From Pseudomonas sp. HMWF032 (lineage in GTDB: Bacteria; Pseudomonadota; Gammaproteobacteria; Pseudomonadales; Pseudomonadaceae), in NCBI RefSeq assembly GCF_003060885.1, contig NZ_QAIG01000005.1, forward strand, positions 1,155,833-1,204,337: a stretch of DNA of 48,505 nt. Reading direction: 5' to 3'. The notes below the pieces were generated by a model. That model did not search any database, was not told the origin of the DNA, and saw nothing but the letters and a program-made list of their open reading frames with translations. A program made the position numbers and the translations under genes. Below are positions 18,810 to 27,255 of this stretch, in pieces; position 1 is the first letter of the stretch, and every line of letters begins with the position of its first letter.

Positions 18810-19349
18810 ATGGCCCTGCCGTCTACCACTTACAAAATCGAGCTGAACCTCACCGACATGGACCGCAGCGTCTATGAAAACCTACGTTTCACGGTCGCCC
18901 GCCATCCTTCGGAAACCGAAGAACGTCTGGCGGCGCGGTTGGTGGCGTATGCCTTGTTCTATCACGAGCACCTGGCGTTCGGCCGTGGCCTGTCGGACGT
19001 GGATGAGCCGGCGTTGTGGGAAAAGAGCCTGGATGACCGTGTGCTGCACTGGATTGAAGTCGGCCAGCCGGACAGTGAGCGCATCACCTGGTGCTCGCGG
19101 CGCACCGAGAAGTTCAGCCTGGTCGCCTATGGCAACCTGCGTGTGTGGCAGACCAAAGCGCTCGATCCGGTGCGCAGCCTGAAGAACATCAACGTCGTTG
19201 CCCTCGACCAAGAGGCTCTGGCCAAGCTGGCGCTGGACCTGCCGCGTTCGTTGAACTGGAGTGTGATGATCAGCGACGGCGAACTGTTTATCACCGATGA
19301 GCGCGGCCAGCATGAGCTGCCCATTGAGTGGTTGGCTGGCGAGCGCTAA
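18810..19349 (+). CDS. YaeQ family protein
   Basis: The 179-residue protein begins MALPSTTYKIELNLTDMDRS and contains YENLRFTVARHPSETEERL and FGRGLSDVDEPALW, diagnostic of YaeQ. The YaeQ fold is a variant of the PD-(D/E)XK nuclease fold, but activity has not been shown generally. The preceding ribosome site (AAGAAG) is weak. It diverges from the CaiB-type gene, and its 3' gap to recJ is filled by repeat DNA. Confidence 0.9.
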   Translation: MALPSTTYKIELNLTDMDRSVYENLRFTVARHPSETEERLAARLVAYALFYHEHLAFGRGLSDVDEPALWEKSLDDRVLHWIEVGQPDSERITWCSRRTEKFSLVAYGNLRVWQTKALDPVRSLKNINVVALDQEALAKLALDLPRSLNWSVMISDGELFITDERGQHELPIEWLAGER

Positions 19350-19356
19350 GAACCTA

Positions 19357-19477
19357 TTTACGATCTGCTGCGCGTCGGCCCTGCTGCGTTAAAAACAGGC
19401 TCGGCAAGCCGCTTGCGGCTAACGCGCTTTAGCGCAGCCCGAAGGGCGAGCGAAGCGAGTAGTGCTCATTTACAGCT
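19357..19477. repeat. Rearranged copy 2 of the 122-bp inverted repeat element
   Basis: Bases 19357-19404 match the left half of the element at 2884-3005 (both read cgatctgctgcgcgtcggcc then gttaaaaacaggctcgg). The shared tgctcatttacagct follows at 19463-19477. Between them sits a 58-base insert made of small palindromes (gccgcttgcggc, gcgctttagcgc). The right half of the element is missing. Confidence 0.75.
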
Positions 19478-19481
19478 AGTC

Positions 19482-19536
19482 GTAGTGCGGGCAGCACCCG
19501 CCCCGTTTTGATTTCGGCGGGTTGCCCCCGCCCTAC
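19482..19536. repeat. GTAG...CTAC inverted repeat (Pseudomonas intergenic repeat type)
   Basis: The left arm from GTAG through cacccgcc and the right arm ggcgggttgcccccgccctac are imperfect complements around a 13-nt loop. GTAGGGCGGG...CCCGCCCTAC hairpins are a recurrent intergenic repeat type in this genus. It ends 15 bases before the recJ start and abuts the other repeat. Confidence 0.7.
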
Positions 19537-19550
19537 AAGATAAAACCACC

Positions 19551-21263
19551 ATGCGTATCGAATCCCGCCCGCTGCCTGAAACCCTTCCTGACCTGGGCGC
19601 TCTGCCGCCGTTGCTGACCCGTCTTTATGCTGCCCGCGGCGTACAATCCGCTGCTGAATTGGATAAAGGCCTGGCGCGGCTGATTCCGTATCAGCAGCTC
19701 AAGGGTATGGACGCGGCGGTCGATTTGCTGGTGCAGGGGCTTCAGCAAGGTCAGCGCATGTTGATCGTCGGCGACTTCGATGCCGATGGCGCCACTGCCA
19801 GTACGGTGGGTGTGCTGGGGCTGCGCATGTTGGGAGCCGCGCACGTCGATTACCTGGTGCCCAATCGCTTCGAATATGGCTACGGCCTGACCCCGGAGAT
19901 TGTTGCCGTGGCACTTGAGCGTGCGCCGCAGTTGTTGATCACCGTGGATAACGGCATTTCCAGCGTTGAGGGCGTGGCGGCTGCCAAGGCCGCAGGGTTG
20001 ACCGTACTGGTCACCGATCACCACTTGCCCGGTGTTGAGTTGCCGGCGGCGGATGCCATCGTCAATCCCAATCAGCCGGGCTGCGCGTTCCCCAGCAAGG
20101 CGCTGGCCGGGGTTGGGGTGATGTTCTATGTGTTGCTGGCGTTGCGTGCGCGCTTGCGTGACATGGGCTGGTTTACCGCGCAGCGCCCCGAGCCGAATCT
20201 CGGCGAGTTGCTGGATTTGGTCGCGCTCGGCAGCGTGGCGGATGTTGTGCCGTTGGATGCCAACAACCGCATTCTGGTGCACCAGGGTTTGGCGCGCATT
20301 CGTGCCGGGCGTGCGCGGCCGGGTTTGCGCGCGATTCTGGAAGTGGCCGGGCGTGATCATCGGCGTATCACCTCCACCGACCTCGGTTTTATCCTCGGTC
20401 CACGCTTGAATGCTGCGGGGCGACTGGACGACATGGCGCTGGGCATTGAGTGCCTGCTCTGTGAAGACGAAGCGCTGGCCCGTGACATGGCCGTGCAGTT
20501 GGATCAGCTCAATCAGGACCGCAAGGCCATTGAACAGGGCATGCAGCGCGAGGCGCTGGCCCAGCTCAAGGACCTGCCCCTGGAGGACATGCCCTTTGGT
20601 CTGTGCCTGTTCGAGCCGGACTGGCATCAGGGCGTCATCGGCATTCTCGCCTCGCGGATGAAAGAGCGTTATCACCGCCCGACCATTGCCTTCGCCGATG
20701 CGGGTGATGGTGTGCTGAAGGGTTCGGCGCGTTCGGTGCCGGGGTTTCATATCCGCGATGCGCTGGATGCGGTGGCTGCTAAACATCCTGCGCTGATCAG
20801 CAAGTTCGGTGGGCACGCCATGGCCGCTGGGTTGTCGCTGCCGCAGGCGAATTTTGCGGCCTTTGCGGCGGCCTTCGACGCCGAGGTACGTCGTCAGCTG
20901 TGTGAGGACGACCTGACCGGTCGTTTGCTGTCTGACGGCACCTTGTCCATCGAAGAGTTCCACCTGCCGCTGGCCAAGGAGTTGCGCAATGCCGGGCCGT
21001 GGGGGCAGCACTTCCCGGAGCCGCTGTTTCATGGCGTGTTTCAGTTGATGCAGCAGCGCGTGGTCGGCGAACGCCACCTTAAAGTGGTGCTGAAAAGTGA
21101 GTGCGGCAGCGTGCAACTCGATGGCATTGCGTTTGGCGTGGATCGTGAAATCTGGCCGAACCCGACCGTGCGTTGGGTCGAGCTGGCCTACAAACTGGAC
21201 GTCAATGAATACCGCGGGCAGGAAAGCGTGCAGTTGCTGATCGCTCATATCCGCCCGCGCTGA
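19551..21263 (+). CDS. recJ: Single-stranded-DNA-specific exonuclease RecJ
   Basis: The 570-residue 5'-3' ssDNA exonuclease acts in recombination and mismatch repair. DHH-superfamily motifs are intact: VGDFDADGA with D75 and D77, TVDNGISS, and the name-giving TDHHLPG (H157, H158). The DHHA1 motif KFGGHAMAAGLSLP lies near residue 420, followed by the C-terminal OB-fold region (VVGERHLKVVLK). The length is normal. A tandem of intergenic repeats ends just before the start, and the ribosome site is weak, which may keep expression low. Confidence 0.96.
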   Translation: MRIESRPLPETLPDLGALPPLLTRLYAARGVQSAAELDKGLARLIPYQQLKGMDAAVDLLVQGLQQGQRMLIVGDFDADGATASTVGVLGLRMLGAAHVDYLVPNRFEYGYGLTPEIVAVALERAPQLLITVDNGISSVEGVAAAKAAGLTVLVTDHHLPGVELPAADAIVNPNQPGCAFPSKALAGVGVMFYVLLALRARLRDMGWFTAQRPEPNLGELLDLVALGSVADVVPLDANNRILVHQGLARIRAGRARPGLRAILEVAGRDHRRITSTDLGFILGPRLNAAGRLDDMALGIECLLCEDEALARDMAVQLDQLNQDRKAIEQGMQREALAQLKDLPLEDMPFGLCLFEPDWHQGVIGILASRMKERYHRPTIAFADAGDGVLKGSARSVPGFHIRDALDAVAAKHPALISKFGGHAMAAGLSLPQANFAAFAAAFDAEVRRQLCEDDLTGRLLSDGTLSIEEFHLPLAKELRNAGPWGQHFPEPLFHGVFQLMQQRVVGERHLKVVLKSECGSVQLDGIAFGVDREIWPNPTVRWVELAYKLDVNEYRGQESVQLLIAHIRPR

Positions 21264-21268
21264 TTGGT

Positions 21269-21940
21269 TTAGCTCTTTGCTGCGGGGGTGGCCGAGCCAT
21301 CGGCCAGTGCCCGCTCGCTCAGCTCATTCCAGCGTGCGAGAAATTCCGGCGGCTGGCTAACGCGCTGCGGGTTTTTCGCCAGGAACACGCCGTGATTATT
21401 AAAGGAATACACCGGCAATAGATCGTTGCGCTCACTGGCCGGGCGGATGCGCGGGTCGAGGTTGTCGAGAATCAGTGGTTCTGCGCTGGCCGATGGGTAA
21501 TAGGCCAGCACCATATGCGCCTGGTTCTGCTGGATGGCCTTGACGAAGGTCAGGCGCAGCTTCTCGCTTGGCACACCCATACGCACCAGGCTGAAGTATT
21601 TGGCGATGGCGAAATCTTCGCAATCGCCTTTGCCCAGGCTTAGCGTCTGCGCCGGCGTGGCCCAGTAATCGTCGGCTCCCCAGGCTTGCTGGTCACTGAC
21701 AAAACTCACTGAGCGGTTGATGAAGTGGTTGACCCGCTCCAGCTGTGCGCGGTCATTATCGCTGGCTGAGTTGTCGAGAAGGTTGAGCCAGCTGGCCAGG
21801 CGCGTGTCGCTGAGCGCTGTTGCCAAGGCGCTGTGTGGGGGCGCACTTGCGTCGGCAATCAGAAACGGGCTGTACAGCCAGCAACAAGCGAGCAGGCTGA
21901 GCAGCAGGCGATGCGCGGGCTGAGATGTGGCATGCGCCAT
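21269..21940 (-). CDS. Transglutaminase-like cysteine protease, LapG-like (BTLCP)
   Basis: The 223-residue exported protein has a signal peptide (LLLSLLACCWLYSPFLIADASA) and a bacterial transglutaminase-like cysteine protease domain. The triad is visible as GDCEDFAIAKYFSL (C107), AHMVLAYY (H142) and LILDNLD (D159). Asp106 and Glu108 flank the Cys as in the calcium site of LapG. LapG proteases cut large adhesins such as LapA when the c-di-GMP receptor LapD releases them. No lapD-like or adhesin gene is in this window, so the substrate is unknown. Start 21940 gives a normal signal peptide; an ATG at 22003 would add 21 residues. It converges on recJ with 5 bases between stops. Confidence 0.82.
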   Translation of the reverse strand: MAHATSQPAHRLLLSLLACCWLYSPFLIADASAPPHSALATALSDTRLASWLNLLDNSASDNDRAQLERVNHFINRSVSFVSDQQAWGADDYWATPAQTLSLGKGDCEDFAIAKYFSLVRMGVPSEKLRLTFVKAIQQNQAHMVLAYYPSASAEPLILDNLDPRIRPASERNDLLPVYSFNNHGVFLAKNPQRVSQPPEFLARWNELSERALADGSATPAAKS

Positions 21941-22204
21941 GGGCGAAGTCTCTGGCGTAGGCTCTTGATAGCCTTTTACCGTAGCGTTTTTCTGAAGTGC
22001 CATCCTATCGGCGTCAAATATAGAACGACTACGGTGAAAGTGTGATCACGACCACTCTTTGACAGGTTTGTGACGACTAACCGACGAACAGTCGCTTTTG
22101 TCAGCGTTTGGCAATCTTTCGAAGCAATCTGGCGTTAGGTGGGCGGAAACCTTGCTCTCTAGAATCGGTCTGTCTTGCCACACCATGTTGATGGAGAGCG
22201 CGTG

Positions 22205-22930
22205 ATGAATACCCGTGGATTGCTTGATCAGTTGCTGAAATCGGGCCAGGACCTGCTGCAGCAGAAGTCCGGTGGTGCCTCCCCTGGCGGCCTGGGCGGT
22301 CTGTTGGGTGGGGTGGCCAAAGGCGGGCAAGGCGGCGATCTCGGCACCTTGCTCAAAGGAGCAGGTGGTGGTGCGTTGGCGGCAGGTGCATTGGGACTGC
22401 TGCTGGGTAACAAGAGTGCGCGCAAGATGGGCGGTAAAGCCCTCACCTATGGTGGGTTGGCGGCGCTTGGCGTGGTGGCCTACAAGGCCTATAGCAACTG
22501 GCAGGCGCAGCAGGCCAGCGCGCCTCAGGCCGAGCCGCAAACCCTGGATCGTCTGCCAGCACCGCAGGTCGAGTTGCACAGCCAGGCCATTCTCAAGGCG
22601 CTGGTCGGCGCAGCCAAGGCTGACGGCCATGTGGATGCCCGTGAGCGCGAGTTAATCGAAGGTGAGCTCATCAAACTTACCCATGATGTTGATGTGCAGC
22701 ATTGGTTGCAGGCTGAGTTGAACAAGCCGCTGGACCCGGCTGACATTGCCCGGGCGGCGAGTACGCCGGAAATGGCTGCGGAAATGTATGTGGCCAGCGT
22801 GCTGATGGTGGATGAAGAGCACTTTATGGAGCGTGCCTACCTGGAAGAGCTGGCTCGTCAGCTCAAGCTGGATCCAGCGCTCAAGAGCGAACTCGAGGCA
22901 CAGGTGCGCCAGGAACTGGTACAAGGCTGA
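22205..22930 (+). CDS. DUF533/TerB-like inner-membrane protein (YebE type)
   Basis: This 241-residue protein begins MNTRGLLDQLLKSGQDLLQQ and has a long glycine-rich stretch (about residues 25-70) including a hydrophobic GALAAGALGLLLG. A TerB-fold helical domain follows, with LVGAAKADGHVDARERELIE and VLMVDEEHFMERAYLEELA. This is the DUF533/YebE arrangement; the function is unknown although TerB-like domains are often metal-related. GGAGAGCG precedes ATG 22205. It stands alone between LapG-like and unknown exported genes. Confidence 0.85.
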   Translation: MNTRGLLDQLLKSGQDLLQQKSGGASPGGLGGLLGGVAKGGQGGDLGTLLKGAGGGALAAGALGLLLGNKSARKMGGKALTYGGLAALGVVAYKAYSNWQAQQASAPQAEPQTLDRLPAPQVELHSQAILKALVGAAKADGHVDARERELIEGELIKLTHDVDVQHWLQAELNKPLDPADIARAASTPEMAAEMYVASVLMVDEEHFMERAYLEELARQLKLDPALKSELEAQVRQELVQG

Positions 22931-22988
22931 GTCTGTGAAGCCTGTACACCTGGGTTAAGGGTTCTGGCCGCTGCCCTGCGGCCCCCCC

Positions 22989-22994
22989 TATAAT
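22989..22994 (+). promoter_or_regulatory. Candidate -10 element before the exported helical protein
   Basis: TATAAT occurs 31 bases upstream of the preferred start at 23026. The corresponding -35 position (ggccgc) is poor. Confidence 0.4.
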
Positions 22995-23025
22995 CGGCGT
23001 TTTCCCCGCAATGGATGGATGCCCG

Positions 23026-23823
23026 ATGCGCTGCACCTACACAAATTGTCTGCTGAGCCTGGCGATGGTTCTCTTCAGTTCGATGTTGCAGGCTTCGCCC
23101 GGCGTGGCGTTGGTCCAGGTGCAGCAGGCCCAGGTGCAGGTATTCCGCACCAGTACGGACCTGTTCATTCATCGCGGTGAGGGTGGGCATGCCGAACTGG
23201 CGGCCAAGGTGCAGGCTGATCTGGGCAAGCTGCGCGAAAGCCTGGCTACCCTGCAGGCGCAGGCCCAGTCCGATTCGGCTCGGTTGGCTATGGAGCAGCT
23301 GCAGGCACCTCTGGCGGCCTTTACCGCTCTGGTCGAGCAGACCTTGGCCTACAAGCCCGGCGAACCGGACCTGCCGTGGGAATTCAACTTTCAGTACAGC
23401 AAGGCTCAGCGTGAACTGATTGCGGCTCTGGAATCACTCGAGCAGCAATTGCTCAAAGGTCTGGCGCAGCCACTATCGGCTGCCGACCAGCGCTTGCAGA
23501 GTCTGCCGGCCAAGGTGCAATACCTGGCTGCGCGCTACACCGCTCGTGCCTATGTCGGTGATATAGAAACTCTGCCGGAGCAACAGCAGCACTACCTGAA
23601 TCAGGATATTGACGTGCTGGCCAAGCAAGTCGAAGCCGAGCTGCTCAGCTTGAATGGTGAACTGGCCGATGAGCCAGCGCGTCAGCGGCTGCAACGTGCT
23701 ACGACACGTTGGAAATTCATCTACCCACGTCTGCTGGATTACAGTGAAAACCTGGTGCCGCTGGTTATCGAGCGGCACGCGGCTGAATTGGCTGGCCAAC
23801 TACAGCGCTTGCACGCGCAATAA
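23026..23823 (+). CDS. Exported alpha-helical protein of unknown function
   Basis: I do not recognise this 265-residue protein. It has a signal peptide (CLLSLAMVLFSSMLQASPG). The rest is strongly helical and rich in Gln, Ala and Leu, with two similar halves. Each half opens with a long amphipathic helix around VQQAQVQVFRTSTDLFIHRG or LPAKVQYLAARYTARAYVGD, and each ends with another long helix, giving the look of a four-helix-bundle sensor domain without an output domain. An ATG at 23011 would add five residues. It converges on the diguanylate cyclase remnant, with two bases between. It may be periplasmic; no function is proposed. Confidence 0.65.
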   Translation: MRCTYTNCLLSLAMVLFSSMLQASPGVALVQVQQAQVQVFRTSTDLFIHRGEGGHAELAAKVQADLGKLRESLATLQAQAQSDSARLAMEQLQAPLAAFTALVEQTLAYKPGEPDLPWEFNFQYSKAQRELIAALESLEQQLLKGLAQPLSAADQRLQSLPAKVQYLAARYTARAYVGDIETLPEQQQHYLNQDIDVLAKQVEAELLSLNGELADEPARQRLQRATTRWKFIYPRLLDYSENLVPLVIERHAAELAGQLQRLHAQ

Positions 23824-23825
23824 CC

Positions 23826-24277
23826 TTAGGCGCCATGCAAAACTGCGCAGTTCTTGCGGGCGTGTTGGGTACGGTAAAGGGCTTGATCTACCTGTTCCAG
23901 AGCTTCAGCCAGATTGCTGCTGTCCGGCGGCCACGGGGCGCCACCGTTGCTGGAGGCAATCACTGCACCCTGTGGGGCCTTGAATCCGCTCCAGGCGATG
24001 CTGGGCAACTCGCTCTTCAAGCGCTCCAGAAATGGACGCCATCGGCCACATTGTAGGGCTGCCTGAGAACGCGCAGGTGGCCAATGACCTGCAGCCTGGC
24101 CGCTCGGCTTTGTACATCATGATCCAGGCGCGCAATCACCATGTAGGAGATTTCGGCCAGGTGCAGTCCCACTTCCTGGCGGCTGCGTTGGCTGGTGTCA
24201 TACCCGATCAAGGTGCCCTGCAGCCAGCTCAGCCCTGCGACCAGCAGTGCAATCAGAATGGCAAATCGGCTGCGCAT
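23826..24277 (-). pseudogene. Decayed membrane sensor diguanylate cyclase (Cache N-terminus plus GGDEF tail)
   Basis: Reading from 24277, the first frame gives MRSRFAILIALLVAGLSWLQ, a membrane anchor, then GLHLAEISYMVIARLDHDVQ, typical of the start of a periplasmic Cache sensor; it stops near 24017. The sensor continues in another frame as PFLERLKSELPSIAWSGF and QGAVIASSNGG. It then jumps straight to LAEALEQVDQALYRTQHARK, the last helix of a GGDEF domain. A frameshift near 24020-24060 and an internal deletion of most of the sensor end and nearly all of the GGDEF domain, including the catalytic motif itself, have inactivated it. The remnant fills the gap between the exported helical protein and prfB. 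Confidence 0.78.
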
Positions 24278-24405
24278 GCTCTGCGATGAGACGACTCCTG
24301 CGGCAAAAGGCTTAGCTGTGGTTGGTGTTGTGTATAGAGCGCCGTTGGTCTGTGCCGCGGTGTGAGGCAGGCGATTGCGGGCTGCCAGGTGTCTAGTGAC
24401 TGCGT

Positions 24406-24411
24406 TATACT
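24406..24411 (+). promoter_or_regulatory. Candidate -10 element for prfB
   Basis: TATACT lies 42 bases upstream of the prfB ATG in a gap that must contain the prfB promoter. The -35 position reads tgccag, a poor match. Confidence 0.4.
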
Positions 24412-24453
24412 CACCGGCTTTTCCGAAAGTTTGACCTACGAGTGCTGCCAGCC

Positions 24454-25549
24454 ATGGAAATCAACCCGATCCTTAATAGCATCAAGGACCTGTCCGAGCG
24501 CACCCAGACTATTCGGGGGTATCTTTGACTACGATCACAAGCATGATCGTCTGGTCGAAGTAAACCGCGAACTCGAAGACCCGAACGTCTGGAACAAGCC
24601 CGAATACGCCCAGAGCCTGGGCCGTGAGCGCGCCACGCTGGCGCAGATCGTCGAAACTATCGATGATCTGACCGGCAGCCTGGCCGATTCGCGCGATCTG
24701 CTCGACATGGCCGTCGAAGAAGACGATCAGGGCGCGGTCGACGACGTCGCTGCCGAAATCGAACGCCTGCGCGAAATTCTTGAGAAGCTGGAATTCCGCC
24801 GCATGTTCAGCCACGAGATGGACCCGAACAACTGCTACCTGGATATCCAGGCCGGTTCCGGCGGCACCGAGGCGCAAGACTGGGCCAACATCCTGCTGCG
24901 TATGTACCTGCGCTGGGCTGATAAGCGCGGCTTCAGCGCCGAGATCGTCGAGCTTTCTGAAGGCGAAGTGGCCGGTATCAAAGGTGCCACCGTGCACATC
25001 AAGGGCGAGTACGCCTTCGGCTGGCTGCGCACCGAGATTGGCGTGCATCGGTTGGTGCGCAAGAGCCCCTTCGACTCTGGCGCGCGTCGCCACACCTCGT
25101 TCTCGGCGGTGTTCGTGTCGCCTGAGATCGACGACAAGGTTGAGATCGAGATCAACCCGTCCGACCTGCGCATCGACACCTACCGCTCCTCCGGCGCGGG
25201 TGGTCAGCACGTCAACACCACCGACTCGGCGGTACGTATCACCCACGTACCGACCAATACCGTGGTGGCGTGCCAGAACGAGCGCTCGCAGCACGCCAAC
25301 AAGGACACCGCCATGAAGATGCTGCGGGCCAAGTTGTACGAGCTGGAAATGATGAAACGCAACGCGGCGTCCCAGGCGCTGGAAGACTCCAAGTCGGATA
25401 TCGGCTGGGGCCATCAGATTCGATCCTACGTGCTTGATGACTCGCGCATCAAGGATCTGCGTACCGGCGTTGAACGCAGCGACTGCCAGAAGGTTCTCGA
25501 TGGCGACCTCGACCAGTACCTTGAGGCCAGCCTCAAACAAGGCCTGTAA
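24454..25549 (+). CDS. prfB: Peptide chain release factor 2 (programmed +1 frameshift)
   Basis: Translation starts at ATG 24454 with [18 protein letters not shown] and meets an in-frame TGA at 24526-24528. A +1 shift at CTT TGA continues in the frame [18 protein letters not shown] to 25549, so the product is 364 residues from 24454-24525 joined to 24527-25549. RF2 terminates at UGA and UAA. The tripeptide discriminator SPF is present in VRKSPFDSG, and the peptidyl-tRNA hydrolysis GGQ in GAGGQHVN. The shift is autoregulatory: when RF2 is scarce, the pause at UGA favours frameshifting and more RF2 is made. It is followed by lysS. Confidence 0.97.
24515..24529 (+). promoter_or_regulatory. prfB programmed +1 frameshift site
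   Basis: GGGGG (24515-24519), acting as the internal Shine-Dalgarno, stands 3 bases before CTTTGAC, where CTT slips onto TTT and UGA-C is a weak stop context. This matches the canonical RF2 recoding signal, here with CGGGGG in place of AGGGGG. Confidence 0.95.
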
Positions 25550-25561
25550 TACCTTTCGATT

Positions 25562-25582
25562 CCGCCCTCCAGCAGAGGGCGG
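25562..25582 (+). repeat. Intercistronic stem-loop between prfB and lysS
   Basis: Perfect 8-bp arms ccgccctc and gagggcgg surround a 5-nt loop. No T run follows. It lies 12 bases after prfB and 29 before lysS, so it may be a processing or attenuation element. Confidence 0.7.
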
Positions 25583-25611
25583 CAACGACCCTGTGACGGA
25601 AACCGATGACC

Positions 25612-27129
25612 ATGAGCGACCAACAACTTGACCCGCACGCCTCTTCCCACGAAGACGGGCAGCACGAAGAAAACAAGCTGATTGCCCAGCGCAAGGAAAA
25701 GCTTGCCGCTATCCGTGAGCAGGGCAACGCCTTCCCGAACGATTTCCGTCGTGAGCACTACTGTGCTGATCTGCAAAAGCAGTACGCCGAGAAAACCAAG
25801 GAAGAGCTGGCTGAGGCGGCCATTCCCGTCAAGGTGGCGGGGCGCATCATGCTCAACCGTGGCTCGTTCATGGTGATGCAGGACATGACCGGGCGTATCC
25901 AAGTCTACGTTAACCGCAAGACTCTGCCGGCCGAAACCCTGGAAGCGATCAAGCATTGGGACCTGGGCGACATTATCTCCGCGGTTGGCACCCTGGCCCG
26001 TTCCGGCAAGGGTGACCTGTACGTGGAAATGACCGACGTGCGCCTGCTGACCAAGTCGCTGCGCCCACTGCCGGACAAACACCACGGCCTGACCGACACC
26101 GAACAGCGCTATCGCCAGCGCTACGTCGACCTGATGGTCAACGAGGAAACACGCCACACCTTCCGCGTGCGTTCGCAAGTGATTGCGCACATCCGCAGCT
26201 TCCTGATGAAACGCGATTTCCTTGAAGTGGAAACGCCAATGCTGCAAACCATCCCCGGTGGTGCAGCCGCCAAACCGTTCGAGACGCACCACAACGCCCT
26301 GGACATGCAGATGTTCCTGCGCATCGCCCCGGAGCTGTACCTCAAGCGGTTGGTGGTCGGTGGTTTTGAGAAGGTCTTCGAGATCAACCGCAACTTCCGT
26401 AACGAAGGTGTTTCGACCCGGCACAACCCCGAGTTCACCATGCTCGAGTTCTACCAGGCCTACGCCGATTACGAAGACAACATGGACCTGACCGAAGAAC
26501 TGTTCCGTGAGTTGGCCATGCTGGTGCTGGGCACCACCGACGTGCCATACGGCGACAAGGTGTTCCACTTCGGCGAGCCGTTTGTGCGCTTGTCGGTGTT
26601 CGACTCGATCCTCAAGTACAACCCGGACATCAGCGCGGCCGACCTCAACGACCTCGACACCGCTCGCGCCATCGCCAAAAAAGCCGGTGCCAAGGTGCTC
26701 GGCTTTGAAGGCCTGGGCAAACTGCAGGTGATGATTTTCGAAGAGCTGGTCGAGCACAAGCTGGAGCAGCCACACTTCATCACCCGTTACCCGTTCGAAG
26801 TCTCGCCACTGGCGCGTCGCAGTGACGATGATCCGAGCGTGACCGACCGTTTCGAGTTGTTTATCGGTGGCCGTGAAATCGCCAACGCCTACTCCGAGCT
26901 GAACGATGCGGAAGACCAGGCCGAGCGCTTTATGCAGCAGGTGGCTGACAAGGACGCTGGTGACGATGAAGCCATGCACTACGACGCCGACTTCGTCCGT
27001 GCCCTGGAGTACGGCATGCCGCCGACAGCGGGTGAGGGCATCGGGATCGACCGTTTGGTGATGCTGCTGACCAATTCACCATCGATTCGTGATGTGATCT
27101 TGTTCCCGCACATGCGCCCGCAGGCCTGA
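25612..27129 (+). CDS. lysS: Lysyl-tRNA synthetase, class II
   Basis: The 505-residue enzyme charges tRNA-Lys. An N-terminal OB-fold anticodon-binding domain covers about residues 55-170 ([20 protein letters not shown]). The class II catalytic domain has motif 2 as [20 protein letters not shown] and motif 3 as [20 protein letters not shown] take MSDQQLDPH at 25612 as the start, the usual Pseudomonas N-terminus; an ATG two codons upstream (25606) is also possible, with GGAAA before it. It follows prfB, a common pairing, and ends in a clear terminator. Confidence 0.97.
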   Translation: MSDQQLDPHASSHEDGQHEENKLIAQRKEKLAAIREQGNAFPNDFRREHYCADLQKQYAEKTKEELAEAAIPVKVAGRIMLNRGSFMVMQDMTGRIQVYVNRKTLPAETLEAIKHWDLGDIISAVGTLARSGKGDLYVEMTDVRLLTKSLRPLPDKHHGLTDTEQRYRQRYVDLMVNEETRHTFRVRSQVIAHIRSFLMKRDFLEVETPMLQTIPGGAAAKPFETHHNALDMQMFLRIAPELYLKRLVVGGFEKVFEINRNFRNEGVSTRHNPEFTMLEFYQAYADYEDNMDLTEELFRELAMLVLGTTDVPYGDKVFHFGEPFVRLSVFDSILKYNPDISAADLNDLDTARAIAKKAGAKVLGFEGLGKLQVMIFEELVEHKLEQPHFITRYPFEVSPLARRSDDDPSVTDRFELFIGGREIANAYSELNDAEDQAERFMQQVADKDAGDDEAMHYDADFVRALEYGMPPTAGEGIGIDRLVMLLTNSPSIRDVILFPHMRPQA

Positions 27130-27135
27130 TACCTA

Positions 27136-27160
27136 CAAGCCGCCTCCGGGCGGCTTTTTA
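27136..27160 (+). terminator. Intrinsic terminator of lysS
   Basis: The stem aagccgcc/ggcggctt with a 4-nt loop is followed by five T bases, seven bases after the lysS stop. Confidence 0.93.
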
Positions 27161-27255
27161 TTGCCTGGTTTTTTATGATCAGCCAGTGGATTATTTTCCC
27201 CGCTGACTGACTAAGTGATAAGTAACGTGATGAATCGACAGAGGATTGTCTTGTT

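Noticed and set aside
19533..21248. A 571-codon open frame antisense to recJ
   Set aside because: It mirrors a full-length RecJ with all motifs; its composition is that of a shadow frame.
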